From: Ascoidea asiatica
Lineage: Eukaryota; Ascomycota; Saccharomycetes; Ascoideales; Ascoideaceae
Direction of reading: 5' to 3'
Assembly: GCA_001600695.1 (NCBI GenBank)
Contig: BCKQ01000002.1
Span: forward strand, 434,001-498,000
DNA length: 64,000 nt
Shown here: piece after piece, positions 50,827 to 62,363 of the stretch
Layout of the letters: each line of letters opens with the position of its first letter
Position numbering within the stretch: position 1 is the stretch's first letter
Program-made: the position numbers and the translations under genes
The notes under the pieces: model-generated
Told to the model about the DNA's origin: nothing
What the model saw: the letters and a program-made list of their open reading frames with translations, nothing else
Database searches by the model: none

Positions 50827-52000
50827 AATCAGAAGAAGCTGTTACTCCTTGTTACTCCAACTAAATTAGTTTCTGTCATAGGCAATTATAATTATAATCA
50901 TAATCAAATCCACTCAATAGTAACTAAATAGCGTAGTAACTTAATAACTTAATAACTTAGCAACAACGTAAACAACCACAGAAAAGTCATGTGAAAAAAC
51001 GGGGTTAAAGTGGGATCATTTTCAGCAGACCCACAGTGCTGGGTTCTTTTCTTACTAGTATAACATATCACGTGATATGAACTTTATTCGGCTATCGGCT
51101 GCTTGCTTGCCTCGGCTCCACAGTTGCTTAACAACTGCCAAATTTTCTCTGAGCTGAATAAACATGATAATATTAATACTAAATACAGCTTAATATATCA
51201 ATAACAATACTAAATACGTATGAGTGAATATGAATAAAGATGAAGAAATTTGTATTATTAAGCTCTATTTATTTTAGGTTGCCTTTTTAGGATAATGGGG
51301 AAAAAAGATTTCTCCTTTCTTTCTTGGGTTAGAAGGTTTTTTCCATTTAATTGAATGCTGAGTTGAACACTTGCAACCTAAGTGAATATTAAGTCAAATA
51401 AATGAAAGTTTTTTCTATTTGGTTATTTTTGCTATTTTGTTGTGTTCAATTACTGAAATTATCTTAAATTATTCATATTTCAAAATCATTTATAGAATGA
51501 ATTCAAAAGCTCGTATAGATTATCATTATTATTTTAATATTATTCGAATATTATTTGAATAATAATGAAATCTTACTCAAAAACAACAATTCTATTATTT
51601 TAATACTTTTAAGATTATTCTTTTATTCGAGTAGCAATAATTAATCCATAAATATTAAAATCATAATATCATAAAAGCATATATTTATGAGAACATACAA
51701 ACCTTATTTAACTATAATTATATATTATTGTAATTAACGAGCTAACTGTTTCATTAGCAATCTAAAAAATTAACCCTCTTTTTTATATTGCTAATAATAA
51801 ACATAATCATTGAAATTAATTGAAAAAAACTTAACTGTTTTGAAATTTTTCAAATATTTCAGACATTACAAATTTTAAAATTATATAAAAGGATCACTTT
51901 CTACTTTTTATTTCTTTTGAATTCCTTTCTATCTTTCTCTTTTTTTTTCATGTTCATTATCTCAATTTTGTAAATTAAATAAGAAATATATATATTCCAA

Positions 52001-52031
<31 letters not shown>

Positions 52032-52074
52032 TCACTAAATTACTAAATCACTTAATTACTTAATTACTTTGAAA
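50827..52074 (+). promoter_or_regulatory. Upstream region of Tip1-like gene, with palindromic CACGTG
   Basis: A 1.25-kb gap. A GC-rich patch (about 50990-51130) holds a perfect 14-bp palindrome ATATCACGTGATAT (51065-51078) with a central E-box. An (AAT)n run (52003-52030) precedes the gene. No supported gene. Confidence 0.45.
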
Positions 52075-52704
52075 ATGAAATTTTTATCTCCTTTAATTAT
52101 TGCTTTATTATCAATCAAAGCTACCGAAGCTGCAACTGCTGATGCAGTTACTGTTTTCTTTAATGATGCTAAATCTCATTTAACTGATTATCTTTCTTTA
52201 GTTACTGAAAATTCAGTTCCATCTGATTTATTATCTTATTTTTATGCTGCTCAAACTTATACTGATGATAGTTATACAACTTTAATTAATTCAGATTTTC
52301 CATTTTCTGAATTTACTTCATTTGTAACTGGTTTACCTTGGTATTCTTCTCGTTTAGCAACTCAATTGGCTTCTGCAAATGCTGCTTCTCAAACTAGTTC
52401 TGGTGCTGGTATTGCTGGTTCTTCCTCAGGTGCTGGTTCTTCCGGTTCTTCTAAAGCTGCTGTAGCTTCTTCAAGTCCTGCCATAACTTCTTCCGGTTCT
52501 GGCTCTTCTAAAAGTTCTTCAGCATCTTCTTCCAAATCAAGTTCTGAGTCAAGCTCTGAATCTGAATCAAGTTCTGGATCTGGGTCTGCTGCTTCTGCCT
52601 CTTCTTCATCATCCTCTTCCGAAGGTCTAGCTGCTGAAATCAATCCAAGAGCTGGTTTATTAGCTGTTCCTGTTATTTGTGTAGCTGCTCTTAATTTATT
52701 ATAA
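52075..52704 (+). CDS. GPI-anchored Srp1/Tip1-type cell wall mannoprotein
   Basis: 209 residues from the ATG at 52075; an in-frame TTG six bases upstream (52069) is not needed. A signal peptide MKFLSPLIIALLSIKATEA is followed by an Ala/Leu-rich Srp1/Tip1 domain (about 20-110), with LTDYLSLVTENSVPSDLL and FTSFVTGLPWYSSRL. A Ser-rich spacer with SSGSG-type repeats and a hydrophobic C-terminus (LLAVPVICVAALNLL) after a small-residue omega region complete a classic GPI wall protein. Such proteins are attached to beta-1,6-glucan and respond to cold, hypoxia or wall stress. Ala/Gly/Ser codons make it richer in GC than its neighbours. Confidence 0.88.
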   Translation: MKFLSPLIIALLSIKATEAATADAVTVFFNDAKSHLTDYLSLVTENSVPSDLLSYFYAAQTYTDDSYTTLINSDFPFSEFTSFVTGLPWYSSRLATQLASANAASQTSSGAGIAGSSSGAGSSGSSKAAVASSSPAITSSGSGSSKSSSASSSKSSSESSSESESSSGSGSAASASSSSSSSEGLAAEINPRAGLLAVPVICVAALNLL

Positions 52705-53361
52705 GTTTTTTAAAGAAAACTTTATACCTTTTACTCAATGCTTTAATTTTTTTTCTATTTAATAATTCTTATTTTCAAAATGTTTGTAATATTAGTTTGT
52801 CAACTTTTAAATTAACAATTCAAGTTTTTTATCTTTGTAGTTCTTAATTTTTTTTTTTTTTCACCTCTTTTTTTTAATCTTGTTTTTGTTTATTTTTATC
52901 AATTTTTTTATTAATTTTTCTCTAACTTTTTTATGCTTTTTCCTTTATTTTTTACTACTCTGCTTGTCTTTCGTTTAATTTACGTTCGTTATTCAATTTT
53001 CTTTCCAATTTATCTCTCTAAAAATTAAATCAAACTAATTAAAACATATTTCATTTATTGTAAATTATGAAATAACAAAACAAAAAATATAACCCTCGAA
53101 ACCTTTTTTCCGTTTTCACATATCCGACCAACTTAACCGACCAAAAACCGAATAATGCTTGAATATTACCGCTTTCAGAATGAATACAAACTCATTATAA
53201 TCATTATTATTATTATTATTATTTATTGAGAATAAATATAGAAAATTATTAATACAAATACTGTATAAAATGTTAATTTAAAAAAAATGTCAATTTGAGA
53301 AAAAAAGAATGAAATAGGAAAAAATTTAATTTAATATAATCAATTTCAATAAATAGTGAAT
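52705..53361. other. Convergent 3' region Tip1-like / MATE gene
   Basis: A 657-bp AT-rich tail-to-tail gap with long T-runs (52847-52862) and an (ATT)n stretch (about 53198-53224). No gene-like frame. Confidence 0.5.
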
Positions 53362-55098
53362 TCAATTTGATTCAAGATTATTATTTGTATTTTCAAGTAC
53401 TGCTTCTTCGATACTTTCATTGATAATTTCATCCCATTTACTTTTGAAAATAAAAAAAACTTGTGAAAAACTTGCAATAATTAATGCAAAAACTAATCCA
53501 ATCCATAATCCGAATAATTCTAATTTAAAATGAAATGCTGCTGTTAATGAAACTGGTAATGCAATAATATAATAAGCTATTAAATAAATTATTGCTCCAA
53601 TATTTTGTTTACCTTGAGCTCTCAAAACTCCTGCTGCAATTGCACCAATTGAATCATTAACTTGATATGCAGCTCCAAGAATTAAAACTTTACTTGCTAA
53701 TGATATAACTTCATTATCATTTGTAAATAATCCACAAATTTGTTTTTTAAAAATAAATAAAAATATAAATGTAAAAATTCCAATAAAAACTGATAATAAT
53801 AATCCACAATTTGTTGCAATTTTTGAACATTTTTTACTACCTGCACCAATATAATTTGCAACTCTTGTTGAAACAACTATACCAAATGCAAAAGGTATTT
53901 GATATGTCATTACACAAACATTTGAAATAATTGATTGTGCAGCTAAAGCAGTTGTTCCAAATTTTGAAGCAGAAAATGTTATAATTTCAAAACATAACCA
54001 TTCACTTTCTAACATTAAAACTCCAGCACCAGATAATTTTATCATTCTTGACCAATTTTTGAAACAGTTCATTGAAAATCCTGGCCAACATTGATAACCA
54101 TTAATTCTCCAACAGTACAAACATAATAAACCTGCCATAATCCAATTTGTAATTGAAACTGCAATTGGTGCACCAATAAAACCTAAACCAAAAGTTTTAT
54201 TCCAAACTAAAAAATAATTTAAAAATGCATTTAATGGAGCACAAAATATTAGTACATAAGTTGAAGCTTGAAAAATATTTTGAGATTGTAAAAAATGTTT
54301 ACCATTTTCAAAAATTATATAACCTGGAATTCCAATACATAAAGTTGTTAAATATTTTGAAGCTAAAGAACATAATTCAATTTGATTTGAATCTAAAAGT
54401 GATTTTAAAATTTGTTCAGAATATCCAATCCAAATTATTGAAATTGGTAAAAATAAAATAAATAAAAATAATGTACATCTAATAAAATGAACACCAACCA
54501 TTTTAAAATCATTTCTACCATAAGCTTGAGCACATAAAGTATCTAAACAAGTTGAAATACCTTGAATTGGAGCATAACCAGTAATATTTGCAGTCATTGT
54601 TGCTAAAGAAACTGCAGCTAATTCATTTTTACCAATTTTTCCAACACTAAATACAGAAGCAATATTTAAAGAATATTGTAATAAAAAAGTAATTATTAAA
54701 AATGGAGAATTTCTAGATAAAAATTTAGCTTCATTTAAAATATTTGTTTCAGGTTCATAAAATATACCAGTATTTGGATCTTGAGCAACACTTGCATTTA
54801 TTGAACTTCTTCTTGATTGAATAAAAGAATGAATACTATTATTTGTTATTGAACCATATAATTGTGGAGTTTTTGAAATTGTTAATGGAGTTAAATCATC
54901 TGTATAATCATCATAATTAGTATCATTATGATAATCACTATGAAAATCACTATGAATATCATTATGATTATGGTTAAGATTATTGTTATTATGATTTATT
55001 ATTGGTAAAAATCTACGTTCAGAAATTGTTGAAAATGCTAAACTAGATCTTCTTGTTCCACTTGCAGAAAAATCTATTGAATCCTTTAATGGAGCCAT
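53362..55098 (-). CDS. MATE-family multidrug/toxin extrusion transporter, Erc1/Ydr338c-like
   Basis: 578 residues. The cytosolic N-terminus (~1-120) is Asn/His/Asp-rich. Two six-helix MatE repeats follow, with family motifs GKIGKNELAAVSLATM, PIQGISTCLDTLCAQAYG, GIPGYIIFENGKHFLQSQNIF, PLNAFLNYFLVWN and, in the second half, SEWLCFEIITFSAS, FGIVVSTRVANYIGAG and GVLRAQGKQNIGA. These proteins use cation gradients to export organic compounds from the cytosol; yeast Erc1 confers ethionine resistance and S-adenosylmethionine accumulation. Substrate is unknown. The upstream flank is the 4.6-kb intergenic region shared with the GAC1-like gene. Confidence 0.93.
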   Translation of the reverse strand: MAPLKDSIDFSASGTRRSSLAFSTISERRFLPIINHNNNNLNHNHNDIHSDFHSDYHNDTNYDDYTDDLTPLTISKTPQLYGSITNNSIHSFIQSRRSSINASVAQDPNTGIFYEPETNILNEAKFLSRNSPFLIITFLLQYSLNIASVFSVGKIGKNELAAVSLATMTANITGYAPIQGISTCLDTLCAQAYGRNDFKMVGVHFIRCTLFLFILFLPISIIWIGYSEQILKSLLDSNQIELCSLASKYLTTLCIGIPGYIIFENGKHFLQSQNIFQASTYVLIFCAPLNAFLNYFLVWNKTFGLGFIGAPIAVSITNWIMAGLLCLYCWRINGYQCWPGFSMNCFKNWSRMIKLSGAGVLMLESEWLCFEIITFSASKFGTTALAAQSIISNVCVMTYQIPFAFGIVVSTRVANYIGAGSKKCSKIATNCGLLLSVFIGIFTFIFLFIFKKQICGLFTNDNEVISLASKVLILGAAYQVNDSIGAIAAGVLRAQGKQNIGAIIYLIAYYIIALPVSLTAAFHFKLELFGLWIGLVFALIIASFSQVFFIFKSKWDEIINESIEEAVLENTNNNLESN

Positions 55099-56793
55099 TG
55101 TTTATTATTAAATTAAATTATATTATATTAGTTTGAATTTTTGAATAAATTGAATTAATTTAATTTGAATAAAAATGTAATTAGAAATAGAAATAGAAAG
55201 AGAATGTAAAATAAAATAAATGGAGGAATTAATTCATTATTTAAATCTTTTTCAAGAAAGATAATTGAAGAATATTAAATACAAATTTAAATAATAGAAA
55301 GAAAAAAAAATTTAAACTCACAAAATTTAAAATGGGCAAAAAAAGAGATGACTGCAATAGTTTTGTTATCTGGAAGCAGAAACAAGCATGAAATGGAAAA
55401 AATTGTGGTTGTATAAAAAAGAATACAAATTTATAATCAATTTGACCAATATTTTAATAATATGATTAATGAAAATTAACCATTAATGGTAACTGTTAAC
55501 TGTTAAGATAAAAATTATATGGGATATGGGATGTTTTGATCAATGAAATCAAAAGATATGAAAGTTTTAGTGTAATTGTTAGTTTATTTGTCTTTTTAGA
55601 AGGAGAATAATTTTTTTGAAAAATGTGTTTAAAATGTGATTTAATTGAAAAAAAAAGTCGAAATTTCGAGATAATTTTGATCATTTATGATTTTAGAACA
55701 AGTTTTTTAAATCATTAAAGGGCTCTTGAAATTATTTTAAGGTAAAGTGAAATAATAATATTATGTGTTAAGTTTACTTCTACAGTAAAAAATGAGTATA
55801 ATTTGAGGAAATTCAACGGAAAATATATCCCAATTGGGCGACTTCGAACAAAAAGATGATTTTTTTAATTTTTTGTTCCTCTAAAAAAAATTTGTAAGAG
55901 GATTTTTAATGAAACATAATGATTAATTAAAATAAAAGTGAATACGAATTATTAATTTGAGTGTCAAATTTTAAAAAATATAATGCTTGAAATGTTTATA
56001 TAATTTTATTATTCTATTATTTTATAATTTTATTTTTTAATGTTAAGATATTAGGGAAATAAATTGGAAATTATTTTTGCGATCCAGTATCATAGGAATG
56101 TAACCACCATTTTTGTTAAATTTGCACCATTTTCCAATGTCCTTTGCCCTAATGCACTAAATTATTTCGCATGTTTAACTTACCTAAATATTGAGGGTTT
56201 ATGTCCTATATTTTTTGTCCTAAAAGGTTTTTGAAATTTTTTTTGATGTTCACGTGATTTATTTTTTTGGCTTTTGTGGTTGTATTGGTTAAATGAAGAA
56301 AAATAAACAAACGCGTAAATGAAATAAAATAAAATTGTAGTTTTTTTAGAAAATTTTATTTAATTCTTAACCTTAAAATACTTAAAATACTTAAATTATT
56401 TAAATAACTTAATTTGAATGAAAAATCCTAAATTTAACTTTATAAAAAATAAGATTCTTGAATGGAAAATAAAAAAGTAAAAATGAAAAATTAAAAATTT
56501 AAAGCTTTTACGTAACTATAAAACTATAATTATGTTAAATAATCCTTTTTGTGCATATGCTTTATGTATTATATATTATATAATATTACTGTGAAAATTG
56601 TATACTATATAATGCTATATAAAATTATTACATTGTATTTTAACTTATATTTATTAATTAATAAGAATAAATTTGAAATAAGTAGTAACCAGCTACGTAA
56701 TTAATACAATTTGTGAAAAACAATTAGTTGAATAGATAAGTATATTGAGGAGATTTCCCCACAAAATATTTTATTTTAGATTAAAAGAAAATT

Positions 56794-56823
56794 CAAATGC
56801 AAATGCAAATGCAAATGCAAATG
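56794..56823. repeat. (CAAATG)5 hexamer run
   Basis: Five exact hexamers, creating four overlapping ATGCAAAT octamers in the intergenic region. Confidence 0.7.
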
Positions 56824-58134
56824 AAATTGAAGTAAAAAGTGATAGATTGAAATGAAATTGATTTTGAAACCATGGATCTAAGAAATGTTAATTGAAATTA
56901 TGATAAATTGAAGTGACGTTAGTTTAACGTTACTTCTAGAGTCAAAAAGAGAAATTGCAATAGATTAATTGAATTTTTTATCCTTGTAGATATTGCAGAT
57001 TATTTTATTACCATGGCAATAATATAGTAATGAAAAAGAAAAAGTACCAGTATTAATTGAATGTGAATTGGTTGATGCACCCCAAGAGGGTGTACAAAAA
57101 GGTGAAGATGAATATAGAAAAATGGGGAATAGATGAAATATAATACAATACAAAAAAAGCGAAAGTAAAAGTAGTATAATAGTAATTTGAGAAGTGGCAC
57201 TTAAAATTTGGTAATATACTATATAAAACTTGGATTTTAGAGGCTTTGATAAAGAAACTGAGTTAAAAAATTGGGTTAGATCTAGGAAATAAATAAAGAT
57301 AATTAACATAGTTGAAAGTTAGTATATTTTGAATAAATTGTTGATAAATTTTTGATAAATTGTCGATATTATCGGTTGAATCTGTGATTGAATGTCTTAA
57401 GATGAGATCTATCCAGATTAGATTCAATCAAATTGATTAAAATTACTAATTGAAGCTTGAATATATCTTGTGACGAATTAATTTCATTGTAATACTGCAA
57501 AACATTCTTCAAATATATCTATGGATCCAAATAGGATTATGTCATTCAATATCAGAAATAAACCAACCATCAAGTATGTTGATAATGTATTATTGATTTA
57601 GAACTTGAATATTTTAGTATATCTATAAAACAAGTTTGCATTATTTTTGAAGTTTCAATTTTTTTACTCTTTGTTTAAAATAAGTTAATTGTAATCGTTT
57701 ATAGAATAGCCAGTGATAAAATAATTTATTGTTTATAATGAGACCTGAACTAAAAGATTCTTGGAATAAAGATTATCAAATGGTTTTATATTTAAATCTT
57801 TTGATAAGAAATTCAATACTAAAGATTATCTCTTATCAATCGATAACAATATTCAAAATTCCAATCAAGTTATTCGGTAAGCTTGATACTTTACTTTAAT
57901 AGAATAAATATGTACAGTGCCCATATTAAATGTTTCATATTTTCAAGTCATTGAAAAACCCATCATTATTATTGAAAATAACAAAAATAATATTACAAAG
58001 AGGTAAAAGAAAAAAATATGAGTGAATGGAATATTAACCCTTAAAATATATCTGAATTACCCAACTATTACAGTATTATTCCAACAATTTTCCTTAATAC
58101 TATCAAAGTTACTAGCCCTTAGGTTTTCGCAATG

Positions 58135-58169
58135 ACAAGCCATAGTAAAAGTATTTTACTATGGCTTGT
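58135..58169. repeat. Perfect 16-bp inverted repeat, 3-nt loop
   Basis: ACAAGCCATAGTAAAA and TTTTACTATGGCTTGT are exact reverse complements around GTA. Pairing extends three more base pairs outward with one G-T wobble. It sits at the left edge of the large GC-rich island. Confidence 0.75.
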
Positions 58170-59654
58170 TATCAGTATTGTAGTGCGTATTGATAAGGGC
58201 ATAATATGTGGAAGTGGTTCTATTGTCACACAACAAGCCAAGTTCTCTCTCAGCGCCCTTTGCAACTGCCACAAATCCCAGATTTCCCCTACTGTCTCGG
58301 TGTAGAAAGAGATCCGGAAATGGCGGTGGTTCACAGTGAGGTGTGGAAGATTTCATTTATTTGCTTCATTTATTCAATGTTGATGCTTGCCATTGGCACT
58401 TGCTTCATCCAAGCCTACTAAATTATTCATTTTTATTCATTTATTCTCGAAAGTACCTGAATCGGAACTCGAGCGTCAAGATTTCTGTTTGTGTTAGTGG
58501 TGAACGGAGCGGAGAACAGGGCCTTTGTGCAGCCTTACGTAAGCCGTGTTTCTGGTGTCCCTTGTTCTCTGCCTGTTGTGTTTCTGTTATGTCGTGCCCG
58601 CAAGTGGTGCCACCCAGAGAAAAAAGTGGCCCCTAAGATCCATTGTGCTTCTCGACGCGTGTATACACACAGATAACCACCTGTTTGCACATGTTTATGT
58701 GTGTCGGAATACGGAACACCCTCGGAAGGAGCCTGGATACACTCACCTCTGTACTTTCGGTGCTTTGTGCAGTGTCTGTCTGCGCCAGCTCTGCAGCCTG
58801 CCAATTATCTCGACCGACAACTCTGGGCTAATCATGGAACTTCATGGATATTTCTTCGCAGAAAGTGCGCTCTGAGAGAATAAATTGAATAAAATGAATA
58901 AAATGCGATAAGTTTCAGCTCATTTTCAGCTCACTTTCACTTCGCTCGCAACGTTCGCAATTAATTTAAACTATTTTTCTGGAAATAGAAAACGACATGG
59001 AAATTAGTGCGTAAATAGAAATTAAAATTCGTAACTACCGTAAGATTCATAATTTTAAAATTTTGATTACTAAATGGATATTTTTACTAACTGTGAAAAT
59101 AAAAAAAATAAAAAAAATAAAATAAAAATACAGTCAAACAATAACAGTTAAATAATAATTAAATAATAAAAAAAACTGGTCTTGGTTATTTTTTTGCTTT
59201 GATATCGAAGCAGATTTCAAAATTTTATTATTTTTACAAGATTTAAGATATAAATAATAAGATAAAAAAATCAATTCATAAATCATAAATTATATAAAGA
59301 GAAGAAAAGAAACCTCTTTTATTATATTCCATTCACCAACAAGATATCAAATATCAAATAAAAGATAAAAGATATCAAATAATTCAAATTAATATTCACT
59401 AAACTCTCCAATACTCATTTATATTAAATATTATTATATATTTATATAATAATAATAAATAGATATTTCTTTTTCTTCATATATATAAAAATACATTATT
59501 AGCATTACTTTATTTCTCTTCATTTCTCTTTACATCCTTTAAATATTCTCATTTATTATATTTTTTTATTATATTCATTTATTAATTCATTTACTAATTC
59601 ATTCAAATATTCATTCATATATTCATTTAAAAATTCAAAATAATACTTGCTAAA

Positions 59655-61172
59655 ATGTCAAATCAAGTTTATTCACTGACTTCAAATAATTTTATTCAAA
59701 AAAATCTATTCAACACTTCTCTTTTTAACGCTGATAATATTAATAATAATCAAAATATTCATGATATTCATGATATTCAAGATATAAATAATATAATTGA
59801 ATCTTCTGATCGTTCAAATTGTTCTTCTCCTGATTCTCTTTCAACTTTAAATTTATCAAATAATTCTTCTTCTTCTTCTCTAGATTTAGATTTCAGTAAT
59901 AATAATAATACTAATAGTATCAATAATTCAAATAATAATATTCTTAGTAATAATAATAATAATAATAATAATACTCAAAATAAAAATCAAATTCAAAATT
60001 TATACTCTTATACTTCAAGTACTTTATCTTCTTCAATCAATATTAAAAATGTTAATAATTTCATGAATATAATCTCCAAAAAAGATTCAATTAATAATTC
60101 AATCAAATCTAATGAAGATTTAATTAATAGTTCAAATAGTTCTCTGAATACAATTATCTTAGATGATATTTCAAATAAAAATTCAATCAATTCAATTAAT
60201 TCAATTAACTCAAAAAATGATTTCAAGAATTATAATTATGAAAATTTAGATTTAGATTTGAATTTAAATTTAAACTTATCTTTGAATAAATTCTCAAAAA
60301 CTACACCATCTTCTCCAATATTATCAAATAATTTATCAACAAATAATTTCCCAATAAATTTAAAACCATTAAAAAAATTAAAATCTTCTTTAAAATTATC
60401 TTCTTTAAATTCAAATTCAAATTCAAAATTAACAAGATCAAATTCAATGCCAATTTTAAATAAAAAATCTGTTAAATTTAATTCAATTAAATTAGAACAT
60501 ATTAGATTCTTTAATAAATCTGATAAACCTTTAAGTGTAAGAGATGGTGATTCAACTTGTTCTTCAAGTGATGATGAATTTGATTCTTTATCTTATAATG
60601 ATAATTATTATAATAATCAAAATAATTTAGAAAATATTAATGGGTTTGATATTAATCTTTTTAGTTATTCCTCAGATCCTTGGAATAATAATAGTAATAA
60701 CAATAATAACAACAATAACAACAATATTAATTCTGCATATACTTATTCTTCTTCATCTTCGGATAAATCTTCAAATAAAACTTTAGTTAAGAAGAAAAAT
60801 AGAAATAAGAAATCAATTAGAAAAGCAAAATTTGATTTCAATGATAATGATTTTGAAAGTGATGATGAAGAAGATGAAGATGATGATGATACAGTATTAA
60901 CTTTTAATATGAAATCAAATTCAATTTCAAACTTAAATTCTAATTCAAATTTAAATTACAAAAATAAATCAAAACAAAAATCAAAAATAAATTCAAATTC
61001 CAATTCCAGTTCCAACTCTAAATCTAATTATAATTGGAAAATTAAATCTTCAAATTTTAATGATAAATCTGATTTGAATCTTGAATCAGTTTTAGGAACA
61101 AACATTGCTTTACAATCAATGTTTTTATCTTCTGATAATAATTCGATCTCAAAATCTCAAACTAATCATTCT

Positions 61173-61253
<81 letters not shown>

Positions 61254-61895
61254 AATAATACTAAATACTTAATTGGTCTTGTACTGGTTAAAAATATTTC
61301 TTTTCAAAAAAGTGTTTCTGTTAAATTAACCTTAAATAATTGGTCAACTTTTTCTGATTATGATGCTGTTTATTTGGATTCTCCAAATAATCAAATTGAT
61401 AGATTTAAATTTATTTTAAATCTTGATGATTTAGATACAAATAAGTCAAATAAATTGAATATACAAATGTGTTTAAATTATAAAGTTAATAATTCTAATT
61501 ATTGGGATAATAATAATAATTTAAATTATCAATTAAAAACTAAAAAACTTTTTAAAAAAAATAATGAAATTTCAAAAAATATTATTTCTAAAAATAATAT
61601 CAATATTATAAATTCATTATTATCAAAACCTGATAGATATTTCCCTGAAGATGATAAAGAAACTGGTTTTAAAACTCCAAATTGTTCTCCAATCAATTTC
61701 CAAAATCGTTACACTTTTTCTTCTTTAAGTGATACTGATGAATCTGATTGTCCAGATATCGTATCTCCATGTTTCAGTCTGCCTGAAAATAATTCAAATA
61801 TTGAATCTGAAAATAAAATTGCATTAACCCCTAATTCATTAAAGCTCAATGAAATTCTAAACAGTTATTGTTGGGCTTATGAATCTAAAGCTTGA
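59655..61895 (+). CDS. PP1 glycogen-targeting regulatory subunit, GAC1-like
   Basis: 746 residues. An RVxF-type PP1-docking motif KSVKF (271-275) lies in NKKSVKFNSIKLEHIRFFNKSDKPLSV, the conserved block of Gac1/Pig1/Gip2/Pig2 proteins. A CBM21 glycogen-binding domain follows at ~535-640: LIGLVLVKNISFQKSVSVKLTLNNW, then DRFKFILNL and NIQMCLNYKVNNSNYWDNN. Such subunits bring Glc7 phosphatase to glycogen synthase. Elsewhere the protein is Asn/Ser-rich, with an Asn run of over 25 residues encoded by (AAT/AAC)n (61178-61250). A TPNCSPINF stretch follows near 675. Two rare CTG codons occur (59676-59678 and 61779-61781). GAC1 versus PIG2-type paralogue is undecided. Divergent from the MATE gene. Confidence 0.88.
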
Positions 61896-62363
61896 AATTT
61901 TCTAAAAAAAAACTTATTTCAAGAAATTTGCTTTAACTTGTATTATACCTTTTTATTTCTCTTCTTATTTCACTTTTTATTTCACTTTTTTGTTTTATTT
62001 TATTTTAAAATCTCATTTTTTTATTCTATTTTTGTTTATTTTGCTTATTCATTTTTGTATTTTCATTTTTTTTGGTTTAATTTTTTCAAAATATTTTTGC
62101 TGGATTGGATAGGCTTTATTTTTTTCATATATCTTTTTATCATCATAACATTAAATAACCTGCAACTGCAACATACAACAAATAAAAGTTTTCTTTATTA
62201 ATTCATTATCCTTAAACGTTAAAATGTAATCAAATTAATTCTATACAATATTTTTAAGAGCAATAAGAAAAAATCATTGAAAAAAAAAAAAAAATAAAAC
62301 AAGAAAAAAACCTTTCAGAAATAAATTAAAGGGCATTTCTGTTCATAGTTTTAATGAAATTTA
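61896..62363. other. Convergent 3' region GAC1-like / coiled-coil gene
   Basis: A 468-bp T-rich then A-rich tail-to-tail gap. The Phe-rich frame at 61938-62201 is a translated T-run region, not a gene. Confidence 0.5.

Larger units (their letters stand above)
55099..59654. promoter_or_regulatory. 4.6-kb divergent intergenic region with the largest GC-rich island
   Basis: No supported gene. The first 3 kb is AT-rich, with CACGTG (56251-56256) and a (CAAATG)5 run (56794-56823). At 58135-58169 there is a perfect 16-bp inverted repeat. A GC-rich island of about 700 bp follows (58200-58880; 32 G/C in 58561-58620), including TGGCGGTG (58321-58328) and GTGCCACCC (58608-58616). Several frames of 60-109 codons overlap in the island on both strands; their mutual overlap and lack of motifs argue against coding. 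The frame 56965-57309 is likewise unconvincing. The final 600 bp before the GAC1-like gene is pyrimidine/ATT-rich leader. Confidence 0.45.

Noticed and set aside
51065-51078. Point-centromere CDEI element
   Set aside because: ATATCACGTGATAT fits CDEI, but no AT-rich block followed by a CDEIII (TGTTT..CCGAA) is present nearby, and such centromeres are restricted to Saccharomycetaceae.
56965-57309. 114-codon minus-strand frame in the MATE/GAC1-like gap
   Set aside because: Leu/Ile/Phe/Tyr-rich translation of T-rich DNA; no motif, and an overlapping frame of similar quality exists in another register.
58491-58883. Five or more overlapping frames in the large GC-rich island
   Set aside because: They occupy all frames on both strands, as expected from low stop-codon density at about 50% GC.
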